Source of the DNA: Chloroflexota bacterium
Lineage (GTDB): Bacteria > Chloroflexota > Dehalococcoidia > DSTF01 > RBG-16-68-14
Direction of reading: 5' to 3'
DNA length: 16,813 nt
NCBI GenBank assembly: GCA_022563135.1
Contig: JADFNZ010000021.1
Span: 1 to 16,813 of the forward strand
Shown piece by piece: positions 1-5,952 of the stretch. How positions within the stretch are numbered: the stretch's first letter is position 1; every line of letters begins with the position of its first letter. Below the pieces are notes generated by a model that was not told the DNA's origin, did no database searches, and worked only from the letters and a program-made list of their open reading frames with translations. The position numbers were made by a program, and so were the translations under genes.

Positions 1-1
1 G

Positions 2-274
2 ATGGAGGGCACGCTCACGCTGCCGTCGCTTCTGGTGATGGAGCGCCACCCGGAGGACAACCCGATCGAGAGGCTCTTCAAGGATCGAAACCGGGAAGAA
101 CACCTGGCCGATGCCATTCGCCTGGTGCAGAACTCGGACGTGCTGGATGAGTCCTACACCGTCGCGAGAGACTTCTGTGATCGAGCCGTTGCTGCGCTGG
201 CACCCCTACCGGACACAGAGGCCCGCGCCGCCCTGACGGACATTGCCGACTACGTGCTCAGCCGCCGCGCCTAG
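2..274 (+). CDS. Polyprenyl diphosphate synthase, C-terminal fragment
   Basis: This is the last 90 codons of a gene that begins upstream of the window; the ATG at base 2 is probably internal. The peptide opens with MEGTLTLPSLLVMER, which resembles the 'GK-x-TLP' segment after the second Asp-rich motif in trans-prenyltransferases (IspB/HepT/IspA family). It ends with a helix containing LPDTEARAALTDIADYVLSR, as is common at the end of this family. Such enzymes condense isopentenyl diphosphate units to make polyprenyl diphosphates for quinone side chains or cell-wall carriers. The two catalytic DDxxD motifs lie upstream and cannot be seen, so chain length and exact product are unknown. The stop is TAG at 272-274, about 46 nt before the next gene. 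A link to quinone synthesis for the nearby complex I is only speculation. Confidence 0.72.
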   Translation: MEGTLTLPSLLVMERHPEDNPIERLFKDRNREEHLADAIRLVQNSDVLDESYTVARDFCDRAVAALAPLPDTEARAALTDIADYVLSRRA

Positions 275-290
275 GAGGCGTCTGGACAAC

Positions 291-299
291 TGGTATACT
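291..299 (+). promoter_or_regulatory. Candidate extended -10 promoter for the plus-strand fmdB-like gene
   Basis: The sequence TGGTATACT fits an extended -10 element (TG-n-TATACT). No convincing -35 hexamer lies at 16-18 bp spacing, which is tolerated when the TGn extension is present. The predicted transcript start is near base 306, at the ribosome-binding site, giving a leader of about 15 nt. It lies in the short gap after the polyprenyl synthase stop codon. Assigned by eye only. Confidence 0.4.
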
Positions 300-305
300 G
301 ATCAT

Positions 306-311
306 AGGAGG
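306..311 (+). promoter_or_regulatory. Ribosome-binding site setting the fmdB-like start
   Basis: AGGAGG lies 9 nt upstream of the GTG at 321. It supports this GTG over the in-frame ATG at 243, which would give a 26-residue extension overlapping the upstream gene and having no family resemblance. Confidence 0.7.
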
Positions 312-320
312 TTCGTTCCA

Positions 321-617
321 GTGCCCGTCTATGAGTACGCCTGCATGACCTGCAGGAAGACCGTCAGTCTTCTCGTCAAGCGCATCGGCGACGACAGCCA
401 GCCCGCCTGTCCCCAGTGCGGCGGCGAAGACCTCCACCGGCTGATTAGCCGCTTCGCCTTTCACCAGTCGCTCCAGAGCAAGCTCGACCAGCTCGATCCG
501 ATGTACGACAAGATGATCGACGCCTCCAACCCCGACCTCTCGTTCGACAATCTGGTCAAGCAGTACGGCTTGGACAGGCCGATGAAGAAGGACAAGGACT
601 ATCGCGGCTCGCCGTGA
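321..617 (+). CDS. FmdB-family zinc-ribbon protein (98 aa)
   Basis: Small cytoplasmic protein beginning (M)PVYEYACMTC, the usual N-terminus of the FmdB / putative regulatory zinc-ribbon family. Four cysteines, C8, C11, C30 and C33, form two CxxC knuckles expected to bind one zinc ion. After the ribbon comes a polar, helix-rich tail (residues about 45-98) with an Asp/Lys-rich end. FmdB proteins are widespread and were named after a presumed regulator of formamidase genes; their biochemical role is not well established. The GTG start at 321 was chosen from the AGGAGG at 306-311 and the fit of the family N-terminus. A terminator-like hairpin follows the stop. A second family member lies convergently 58 nt away with identical cysteine spacing. 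The family call is firm; function is unknown. Confidence 0.82.
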   Translation: MPVYEYACMTCRKTVSLLVKRIGDDSQPACPQCGGEDLHRLISRFAFHQSLQSKLDQLDPMYDKMIDASNPDLSFDNLVKQYGLDRPMKKDKDYRGSP

Positions 618-643
618 CGTCCGGCCCGGCGTGTGGACGTAAT

Positions 644-671
644 GACGGCCTCAGGGCCGTCGGCCTGTTTT
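644..671 (+). terminator. Rho-independent-type terminator between convergent fmdB-like genes
   Basis: GACGGCC (644-650), loop TCAG (651-654) and GGCCGTC (655-661) form a perfect 7-bp GC-rich stem. It is followed by GGCCTGTTTT, a short T-rich tract ending at 671. It lies 27 nt past the plus-strand fmdB-like stop. On the minus strand the same stem sits past the end of the other fmdB-like gene but lacks a T-tract there, so it may end that transcript less efficiently. Confidence 0.62.
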
Positions 672-675
672 GGGG

Positions 676-1083
676 CTATCGAAGAGAGCGTGGTAGCTTA
701 CCGCGTGTGGGCCGGACGCCGGACTTCTGCATCTTGACGAGCTCCTTCCGGCGTTGGTGGCTCTTCTCCCGCTCGATCTCTACTTCGCCTTTCGTCTTCC
801 TCGGCGGCGGCTTCGGCTTGTTGATCTCAGGGTGCTCCCACGGCCGCATGGGACCGCGCGCCCGCTGTTTGACTTCCTTCCCCAGGTGCCAGTACGTGCC
901 CTTATCCGGCAGCCGCCGCGGATACCCCTCGCGGAACGTGAAGGCCGCGAACGTCGTTGGCATGATCCGCTCGCCGTCTTCTTCGCAGATGGGGCACGGC
1001 ACAGGATCCGCGGATTCCCGCATCGGGCGCAGCGCCTCGAAGATGCCATCGCAGTCGGTGCAGTAGTACTCGTAGAGCGGCAT
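676..1083 (-). CDS. FmdB-family zinc-ribbon protein with long basic tail (135 aa)
   Basis: The protein starts MPLYEYYCTDC and carries C8, C11, C30 and C33 in two CxxC knuckles, matching the FmdB zinc-ribbon family. The start is the ATG at 1083-1081, preceded by GAGAGGAAG at a 6-nt spacing. A longer in-frame reading from 1116 would add 11 residues with no family match. After the ribbon (residues 1-45) the protein continues with an aromatic segment including YPRRLPDKGTYWHLG. Then comes a strongly basic, proline-containing, probably disordered or coiled tail (residues about 75-135) rich in Lys, Arg and Glu. FmdB proteins are commonly about 70-110 aa, so this one is on the long side; nucleic-acid or ribosome contact by the tail is possible but inferred. 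It lies downstream of recO and has its own candidate -10 box. Confidence 0.82.
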   Translation of the reverse strand: MPLYEYYCTDCDGIFEALRPMRESADPVPCPICEEDGERIMPTTFAAFTFREGYPRRLPDKGTYWHLGKEVKQRARGPMRPWEHPEINKPKPPPRKTKGEVEIEREKSHQRRKELVKMQKSGVRPTRGKLPRSLR

Positions 1084-1089
1084 GGCACA

Positions 1090-1098
1090 CTTCCTCTC
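1090..1098 (-). promoter_or_regulatory. Ribosome-binding site for the minus-strand fmdB-like gene
   Basis: On the minus strand this reads GAGAGGAAG, 6 nt before the ATG at 1083. It is the main reason for choosing that start over 1116. Confidence 0.6.
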
Positions 1099-1114
1099 GA
1101 TTCCAGCGCCCGTC

Positions 1115-1120
1115 ATTATA
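1115..1120 (-). promoter_or_regulatory. Candidate -10 box for the minus-strand fmdB-like gene
   Basis: The minus strand carries a perfect TATAAT hexamer in the 47-nt gap between recO and the fmdB-like gene. The predicted transcript start is near 1108, giving a leader of about 25 nt. No good -35 element is visible, so strength is uncertain. If real, the gene can be expressed apart from recO. Confidence 0.4.
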
Positions 1121-1130
1121 GCCCGCAGAT

Positions 1131-1931
1131 TCAGCGCGGGCTAGCGCGGCGGACGGTCCTCCAGAGGCGCGGCCTGCGCACGGCGTCGACGAACGCCGCG
1201 GAGCGCACGTCGCGGTCGAGCGCATGATGGATCGCGCTTCGCAGGTGGCGCTCGAGCTCCCCGATGATCTGCGGCGACAACTGTGCTTCAACGGCCGCCT
1301 CGAAGTCGCCGTCCTGTAGCAGCCTTGCCGCTGCCAGCGCGTTCGCTGAGAGTGCCCGAAGCGCCGCGTTCTCCCCCGGCTGGCAGCGGAGGCAGACGAC
1401 GCCGCCTGCTCCGGCGGACCAGGCGTTCGCTGCGCCGGCGAGCGAACCCCCGCAGACGACGCAGCGCTCCAGTTCCGGCCGGTAGCCGAGCTCCTCGAGC
1501 AGCGCCATCTCCAGAAGGCGCACGACGAGATCGAGCTGATCGTGCTGGGCGAGCCGGCGCAGCGTATCGAGCAGCAGCCGGTAGATCGCGAAGTTCTCTG
1601 CCCGCTCCTCGGTGGAGCGGTCGACCAGCTCTGCCACGTAGAGCGCTCTGCTCAGCCGATCGAGCCCATCCCGCAGCGGTTGAAACGTCTCGATCGTCTG
1701 CGCCTGGGTGATAATGTCGAGATTGCGGCCACGGGCGACGAGATATGAGCCGTGAGTGAGCGGCTCGACATGGCCGGCGAGGCGGCTCTTGAGCCGGCGT
1801 ACGCCCTTCGCCACCGCATCCAGCTTCCCGAAGTTCGCGCTGTAGAGCGTGACGATCTTGTCCGCATCGCCCAGCCTGCGCTGACGCAGGACGATGGCTG
1901 AGGTTTTGTAGACGCGAGGCGGTCTGGGCAT
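1131..1931 (-). CDS. recO: DNA repair protein RecO (266 aa)
   Basis: RecO is a cytoplasmic recombination mediator; with RecR (and RecF) it helps load RecA onto SSB-coated single-stranded DNA at gaps. The N-terminal part (MPRPPRVYKTSAIVLRQRR, then LYSANFGKLDAVAKGVRR) matches the RecO OB-fold, with the typical 'G..D.i..l.s...G.....aKG.r' pattern. A central helical region is followed by a zinc site, C157-x2-C160 and C180-x2-C183, as in many RecO proteins. The length is close to the usual 240-260 aa. The ATG at 1931 was chosen because the protein begins here in family terms; an in-frame extension to 2027 would overlap the end of recR and adds 32 low-complexity residues. No strong Shine-Dalgarno is seen. 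It lies 37 nt after recR and is probably co-transcribed with it. Confidence 0.93.
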   Translation of the reverse strand: MPRPPRVYKTSAIVLRQRRLGDADKIVTLYSANFGKLDAVAKGVRRLKSRLAGHVEPLTHGSYLVARGRNLDIITQAQTIETFQPLRDGLDRLSRALYVAELVDRSTEERAENFAIYRLLLDTLRRLAQHDQLDLVVRLLEMALLEELGYRPELERCVVCGGSLAGAANAWSAGAGGVVCLRCQPGENAALRALSANALAAARLLQDGDFEAAVEAQLSPQIIGELERHLRSAIHHALDRDVRSAAFVDAVRRPRLWRTVRRASPR

Positions 1932-1968
1932 GAGGTGCGGCGAGAGTCCACACGCCGAAGGGCGCGGA

Positions 1969-2598
1969 CTACACCTCCTGGCGGTGCTCCAGCGCCCGGG
2001 CGAGCGTCTGGTCGTCCGCGTACTCAAGGTCGGCGCCGGTAGGCAGACCGCGGGCGAGGCGCGTCACGCGGACGTCCGCAGTCGAGAGGAGGCGGCTCAC
2101 GTACATCGCGGTGGCTTCGCCTTCCAGGTTGGGGTTGGTCGCCATGATCACTTCTTTCACCTCGCCGTTGCGGAGGCGGGCGTTTAGCTCGCTCAGTTTC
2201 AGGTCGTCCGGCCCCACGCCCTCCATAGGTGAGATCACACCGTGGAGCACATGGTAACGGCCGCGAAAGTTGTGCGCTCGCTCCAGCGCAAGGATGTCGA
2301 GCGGCTCCTCCACGACGCAGATCATCGATCCGTCGCGCTGCGGATCGGTGCAGATGCCGCACGGATCGACCTCAGTGACGTTCTGGCAGGTGGAGCAGAG
2401 GACGATCTTCTCCTTCAGCTCCACCACGGCGTTCGCCAGCGCGCGCGCCTCCCCTTCCGGAACACGCAGCAGGTAGTAGGTGAGGCGCTGGGCGCTCTTG
2501 GGGCCGATCCCCGGGAGCTTGTGGAACGCCTCGATGAGGCGGGCGACGGGTGCGGCGGTGGACGTGTGCCCGCCGGTGAGGGGCGCGCCTTCATTCAT
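1969..2598 (-). CDS. recR: Recombination mediator protein RecR (209 aa)
   Basis: RecR forms ring-shaped clamps that work with RecO in RecA loading during gap repair. In order it shows a helix-hairpin-helix with LPGIGPKSAQRL (residues 28-39), a zinc site C68/C71/C80/C83 (CSTC and CGIC), and a Toprim domain beginning MICVVEEPLD (about 92-101) with ATNPNLEGEATAMYVSRLL further on. The C-terminus keeps the typical GLPTGADLEYADDQTLARAL pattern. The length is normal (about 200 aa), with a 15-residue Gly/Thr-rich N-terminal lead. The ATG at 2598 lies 8 nt after the ebfC stop, with only a weak ribosome-binding site, so translation may be coupled to ebfC. The neighbourhood dnaX-ebfC-recR is a widely conserved bacterial arrangement. 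Confidence 0.96.
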   Translation of the reverse strand: MNEGAPLTGGHTSTAAPVARLIEAFHKLPGIGPKSAQRLTYYLLRVPEGEARALANAVVELKEKIVLCSTCQNVTEVDPCGICTDPQRDGSMICVVEEPLDILALERAHNFRGRYHVLHGVISPMEGVGPDDLKLSELNARLRNGEVKEVIMATNPNLEGEATAMYVSRLLSTADVRVTRLARGLPTGADLEYADDQTLARALEHRQEV

Positions 2599-2606
2599 CG
2601 GCCGTG

Positions 2607-2915
2607 CTACTGGAGGCCGAGGCCGAACTGGCCGGCCAGGCCGCCGAGCTGCTGCATCTGTAGCGCCTGCACCTTCCCGAGCGCTTCATTGACCGCAGCG
2701 GTGACAAGGTCTTCGAGCATCTCGATGTCGTTAGGGTCGACGACCTCCGGCTCGATCTTAAGCGACTGAACCTTGAGGCCGCCGGAGACGGTGATGCTGA
2801 TCGCGCCGCCTCCTGCGCTGCCGTCGACGGTCTGCTCGTTGAGCTCTTCCTGGGCCTTGAGCACCTGCTGCTGCATCTGCTGGAGCTTGGCCATCATGTC
2901 GCGGTTCATTCCCAT
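2607..2915 (-). CDS. ybaB: YbaB/EbfC family nucleoid-associated protein (102 aa)
   Basis: Small DNA-binding protein of the YbaB/EbfC family, dimeric and nucleoid-associated in studied bacteria. It opens with a Met/Gln-rich amphipathic helix (MAKLQQMQQQVLKAQEELNE). A beta-strand segment follows (GGGAISITVSGGLKVQSLKI), then the conserved IEPEVVDPNDIEMLEDLVTAA pattern. It ends in a Gly/Leu-rich tail, LGGLAGQFGLGLQ. Length is typical. The ATG at 2915 is supported by AAGGAGG 7 nt upstream; a second ATG two codons in is less well placed. It lies 12 nt after dnaX and 8 nt before recR, so the three genes very likely form one operon. Confidence 0.94.
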   Translation of the reverse strand: MGMNRDMMAKLQQMQQQVLKAQEELNEQTVDGSAGGGAISITVSGGLKVQSLKIEPEVVDPNDIEMLEDLVTAAVNEALGKVQALQMQQLGGLAGQFGLGLQ

Positions 2916-2922
2916 CGCGAAG

Positions 2923-2929
2923 CCTCCTT
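2923..2929 (-). promoter_or_regulatory. Ribosome-binding site for ybaB/ebfC
   Basis: AAGGAGG on the minus strand lies 7 nt before the ATG at 2915 and overlaps the last codon of dnaX. It is one of the strongest Shine-Dalgarno sequences in the window and settles the ebfC start. Confidence 0.6.
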
Positions 2930-4622
2930 ACCCGCCGTCGCCGACCACTTGACCGCCCGCCTCCTCAGCAGCGCGGACGAGGTGGCCACTCTGCACCAGT
3001 CGCTGTCCCTGGACGTTCGGTTCCAGGACGCAGCGAACCTGCCGTCCTTCGCCGAGCACCTCGTCCACCGCCTGCTGGAGCAGCCGCAGACTCTCGCCTC
3101 CGTTCGCCTGGATCCGGTCCAGGTGCATTTGGTGGCGGAACCCGAAGACCAGCTCCTCCTCAGATGCCTGGATAATATCACAGCCGCTGTTGAGCAGCGC
3201 GCCCGTCTGGTAGCTGAGCTCCCGGGTCCGTTGGTAGATCTCGTTCCAGTACGAGCGCACGCCGGCCAAGAGCGGCGATGCCTCGCCGTTCGAGGCCGCG
3301 GACGCCTTAGCGGACGCCGCCTCCTCGCCCGGCTCAGCCTTGCCGCGACCGCCTGCGGCCTGTGCCTCCACCGGCGACTGCGGTTTCGGCGGGGGCTCCT
3401 GCTTAGCAGGCACGGCTTCCGCCCTCGCGGCGGCCCGCGGACGCCTGTCTTGCTTCGCGGTGGCCTTTGGCCGATCTGCCTGCTTGGCTGGGGGCTGCGG
3501 CGCAGGGGCCGCCTGAGGCGTCGCCGGCGCTGGCGCGCTCGCGGCGAGGGAGACTGTCGCGAGCGCCAGCTCCAGCGGCAGCGGAGAGAGCGGATCGGCG
3601 CGTAGATCCGCTTCGCCGAAGGCGCGGAGCGTCGCTACGACGCGCTCCGCGGGCACGTCGGCGACCAGCGATCGCATCTCCGCTATCTGCTCATCGCTCC
3701 AGAGGTCCGTGGCCGGGGCGCCCGCCTTCGTCAGGAGTAGTCCGCGCAGGTGGCCGACGACCTGTCGCTGGAACTGGCGCAGGTCGATACCGTCGTCGCG
3801 GACGGTTGCGATGACGGCCAGCCCCTCCGCGAGCTCGCCGCCGAGCGCATGGGCCGACAGCACGGCGCTGCGCGGGTCGACGACGAGGTCGAGCCCTTCG
3901 CGCACCTGTTCGAGCGTGAGCGTCGTGCCGTAGGAGTCCGCGAGCTGCTGGAGCAGGTTGATCGCGTCGCGGGCGCTGCCGGTGGCGGTTCTCGCGATCA
4001 CTTGAAGCGCCTCCGGCGGACAGTCGATCTTCTCCTCGCCGCAGATGTGGCTCAGCCGCTCGACCATGGCGGCGAGCGGAAGACGCCGAAAATCGAACCG
4101 CTGGCAGCGCGAACTGATGGTCGCGGGCACTTTGTGCGCCTCGGTGGTCGCGAGCACGAAGACGACATGCCCGGGCGGCTCCTCCAGCGTCTTGAGGAGG
4201 GCGTTGAAGGCGGGCTCGGTGAGCATGTGCACCTCGTCCACGAGATAGGTCTTGTACGGGCCCGATGTCGGCGCGAAGTTCGCCTTTTCGCGCAGGCTCC
4301 GAATCTCGTCGATGCCGCGGTTGCTCGCCGCGTCCAGCTCCACGAGGTCGAGCGCGCGGCCGTCCAGATAGGTCTGGCAGCTCTCGCATGCGTTGCACGG
4401 CTCTCCGGCCTGGGGCTGCGTGCAGTTGAGCGCCTTCGCCAGCAGGCGGCCTGTCGTCGTCTTCCCTGTGCCGCGGGGCCCGGAGAAGAGGTATGCGTGG
4501 GCCACTTTGTCCCCCGCGAGCGCGTTCGTGAGCGTACGCACGATGGCGTCCTGCCCTACGAGCTCCGCGAAGGTGCGCGGTCGCCACTTTCGATAAAGGA
4601 CTTCGTTGCTCATGCTGAACAT
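2928..4622 (-). CDS. dnaX: DNA polymerase III subunit gamma/tau, DnaX (564 aa)
   Basis: DnaX is the ATPase of the clamp loader, which opens the sliding clamp and places it on primed DNA. The N-terminus VLYRKWRPRTFAELVGQD is diagnostic. It is followed by Walker A GPRGTGKT (48-55), a four-cysteine zinc module (C67, C76, C79, C82), Walker B LVDEVH (127-132), sensor 1 with TTEAHKVPATISSRCQRFDF, and sensor 2 around GSARDAINLLQQL. Domain III follows to about residue 370. A Pro/Ala/Lys/Arg-rich linker (about 370-450) leads to a C-terminal domain (about 455-550) that may contact other replisome parts. I saw no obvious slippery A-tract for programmed frameshifting. The start could be the ATG at 4622 or at 4613; the latter gives the more usual MSNEVLYRKWRP, and neither has a clear ribosome-binding site. 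A candidate promoter lies just upstream. Confidence 0.96.
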   Translation of the reverse strand: MFSMSNEVLYRKWRPRTFAELVGQDAIVRTLTNALAGDKVAHAYLFSGPRGTGKTTTGRLLAKALNCTQPQAGEPCNACESCQTYLDGRALDLVELDAASNRGIDEIRSLREKANFAPTSGPYKTYLVDEVHMLTEPAFNALLKTLEEPPGHVVFVLATTEAHKVPATISSRCQRFDFRRLPLAAMVERLSHICGEEKIDCPPEALQVIARTATGSARDAINLLQQLADSYGTTLTLEQVREGLDLVVDPRSAVLSAHALGGELAEGLAVIATVRDDGIDLRQFQRQVVGHLRGLLLTKAGAPATDLWSDEQIAEMRSLVADVPAERVVATLRAFGEADLRADPLSPLPLELALATVSLAASAPAPATPQAAPAPQPPAKQADRPKATAKQDRRPRAAARAEAVPAKQEPPPKPQSPVEAQAAGGRGKAEPGEEAASAKASAASNGEASPLLAGVRSYWNEIYQRTRELSYQTGALLNSGCDIIQASEEELVFGFRHQMHLDRIQANGGESLRLLQQAVDEVLGEGRQVRCVLEPNVQGQRLVQSGHLVRAAEEAGGQVVGDGG

Positions 4623-4659
4623 CCGCGCGGTGGAAGCGCCTGGTCACGGGCTCGCGGTT

Positions 4660-4668
4660 ATTGTAACA
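4660..4668 (-). promoter_or_regulatory. Candidate extended -10 promoter for dnaX-ebfC-recR-recO
   Basis: The minus strand reads TGTTACAAT, an extended -10 form (TG-n-TACAAT), in the 62-nt gap between ybeY and dnaX. It gives a predicted start near 4653 and a leader of about 31-40 nt. The gap locally drops in GC. It would let the dnaX block be expressed separately from ybeY and the genes before it. Assigned by eye only. Confidence 0.4.
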
Positions 4669-4684
4669 GCGACCTGCCGCCGCC

Positions 4685-5149
4685 TCAATGCGCCGCCTTC
4701 CCCAGCAGGTCCTCCTCTCGTTCCCGCATCGCGCGAGCCTCACCGATGGACTCGTGATCGTAGCCCAGGATGTGGAGGATGCCATGCACCAGCAGGTGCG
4801 CCAGTTCGTCCTCGATGTCGCGTCCTGCTTCGCGGGCCTGCCGTTCCGCCGTGTCGTACGAGATCGCGACATCGCCCAGGTGGGCCATCGCCCGAGGTGG
4901 CGTGACGAAGCCGTCGCCGGCCTCTGACGCGAAGGAGAGGACATCGGTTGCGGCGTCGACGTGGCGATAGCGCGAGTTGAGTTCGCGCATCGACCGGTCG
5001 TCGATGATGGCGACGCTCAGCGCGCTTGGCGCGGGCGCTCCCTCCGCGGCAAGCGCGCGGCGAGCGAGAGAGGTGAGCGGCCGGCGGCGGACCCGTCGAG
5101 CGAACTGGGGCTCAACGTGCCACGAGACTGCAAAGCTAGACGCCGCCAT
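4685..5149 (-). CDS. ybeY: Endoribonuclease YbeY (154 aa)
   Basis: YbeY is a zinc-dependent metalloprotein involved in 16S rRNA 3'-end maturation and ribosome quality control. The family signature HGILHILGYDH occupies residues 122-132, with zinc-ligand histidines H122, H126 and H132. Upstream the conserved segment around 63-74 (HVDAATDVLSF) and LGDVAIS (91-97) also match. Length is normal. The ATG at 5149 lies inside the 3' end of the crotonase gene, overlapping it by 14 nt, so translation is probably coupled. A PhoH or diacylglycerol kinase neighbour, often found with ybeY, is absent here. Downstream a 62-nt gap with a candidate promoter separates it from dnaX. Confidence 0.95.
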   Translation of the reverse strand: MAASSFAVSWHVEPQFARRVRRRPLTSLARRALAAEGAPAPSALSVAIIDDRSMRELNSRYRHVDAATDVLSFASEAGDGFVTPPRAMAHLGDVAISYDTAERQAREAGRDIEDELAHLLVHGILHILGYDHESIGEARAMREREEDLLGKAAH

Positions 5150-5909
5150 CGCCTTCCTTCCGCTTGCGGGTGGCGCGCTGTTGCATGAGACGGCTGTAGA
5201 GCAGCAGGTCCGGATCGCTGTAGGCCGCCTCGCCCATCTCCGTGCCGCGCCGGATCGCCCGCATCGTCGCCTTCGTCAGCGCCACCGGCAGCGCCGGCTT
5301 CGCCACGATTCGCCCCGCCAGGTCGCGAGCGGTCTTCAGCTCGTCGCCATCGGCTGCGAGATGCGTAACAAGGCCGTACTCGTACGCCTGCTGCGCGGAG
5401 AAGCGCTCGCAGAGGATCGTGACCTCCAGCGCCCGCGCGTGACCCATGTGCCGCGCGAGTCGCGGCAGGGCGTTCCAGCTCAGCGGGATGCCAAGCTCCA
5501 CCTCAGGGATCGAGAACCAGGCCGACTCGCCCGCCACACGCAGATCGCAGCAGCTTGTGAATACGACCGCTCCCCCGACGGCGAAGCCGTGCACCGCCGC
5601 GATGGTGATCTGATCGAGGTCCTCAAGCGCCGCGGACGTGCGGCTGCCGATGCCGTTCAGGTAGCGAACCTCCAGCTCGTTCTCCGAGCCCGGCTCGCTC
5701 CACTCGCTGGTGTCCGCGCCCGATGAGAACGCCTTCCCTGCGCCGGCCAGGATGACGACGCGGGTGTCGAAGTCCTCGCGCAGTCCGTGGCAGAGCGCCT
5801 GGAGATCGCGGTGCATCTGGCGGTTGATCGCGTTGCGCTTCTCGGGCCGGTTGAGCCGAACCGTCAGGATCGCGCCGTCATAGTCGATCGCGAGCGTCTC
5901 GTACGTCAT
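5136..5909 (-). CDS. Enoyl-CoA hydratase/isomerase (crotonase) family protein (257 aa)
   Basis: This is a crotonase-fold protein of normal length. It shows the N-terminal LTVRLNRPEKRNAIN block (15-29), the CoA-binding and first oxyanion-hole segment GKAFSSGAD (58-66), and the second oxyanion segment HGFAVGGAVVF (107-117), followed by SCCDLRVA and FSIPEVELGIP (132-142). Against the classical hydratase motif GGGCELAMMCD, the first catalytic Glu position is V116; the second (the Glu of 'PE') is kept as E136. Family members lacking one Glu often catalyse other reactions, such as isomerisation, so hydratase activity should not be assumed. The ATG at 5909 has GGAGG 6 nt upstream. It lies 43 nt after nuoN and overlaps ybeY by 14 nt. 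No fatty-acid oxidation partner is nearby. Confidence 0.85.
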   Translation of the reverse strand: MTYETLAIDYDGAILTVRLNRPEKRNAINRQMHRDLQALCHGLREDFDTRVVILAGAGKAFSSGADTSEWSEPGSENELEVRYLNGIGSRTSAALEDLDQITIAAVHGFAVGGAVVFTSCCDLRVAGESAWFSIPEVELGIPLSWNALPRLARHMGHARALEVTILCERFSAQQAYEYGLVTHLAADGDELKTARDLAGRIVAKPALPVALTKATMRAIRRGTEMGEAAYSDPDLLLYSRLMQQRATRKRKEGDGGV

Positions 5910-5952
5910 GCTCCCCCTCCGCGGGCTAGGCTACCCGGCTGGCGGGCTCAGT

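Noticed and set aside
243..320. Upstream ATG start for the plus-strand fmdB-like gene
   Set aside because: The extension overlaps the polyprenyl synthase gene and has no family match; AGGAGG is well placed only for the GTG at 321.
3750..4757. Plus-strand frame (335 codons) opposite dnaX
   Set aside because: It spans dnaX, an intergenic promoter region and part of ybeY, with no family pattern; dnaX has all its motifs on the minus strand.
5910..5952. Terminator after nuoN
   Set aside because: The GC-rich gap holds only imperfect pairings and no T-tract on the minus strand, so no terminator is called.
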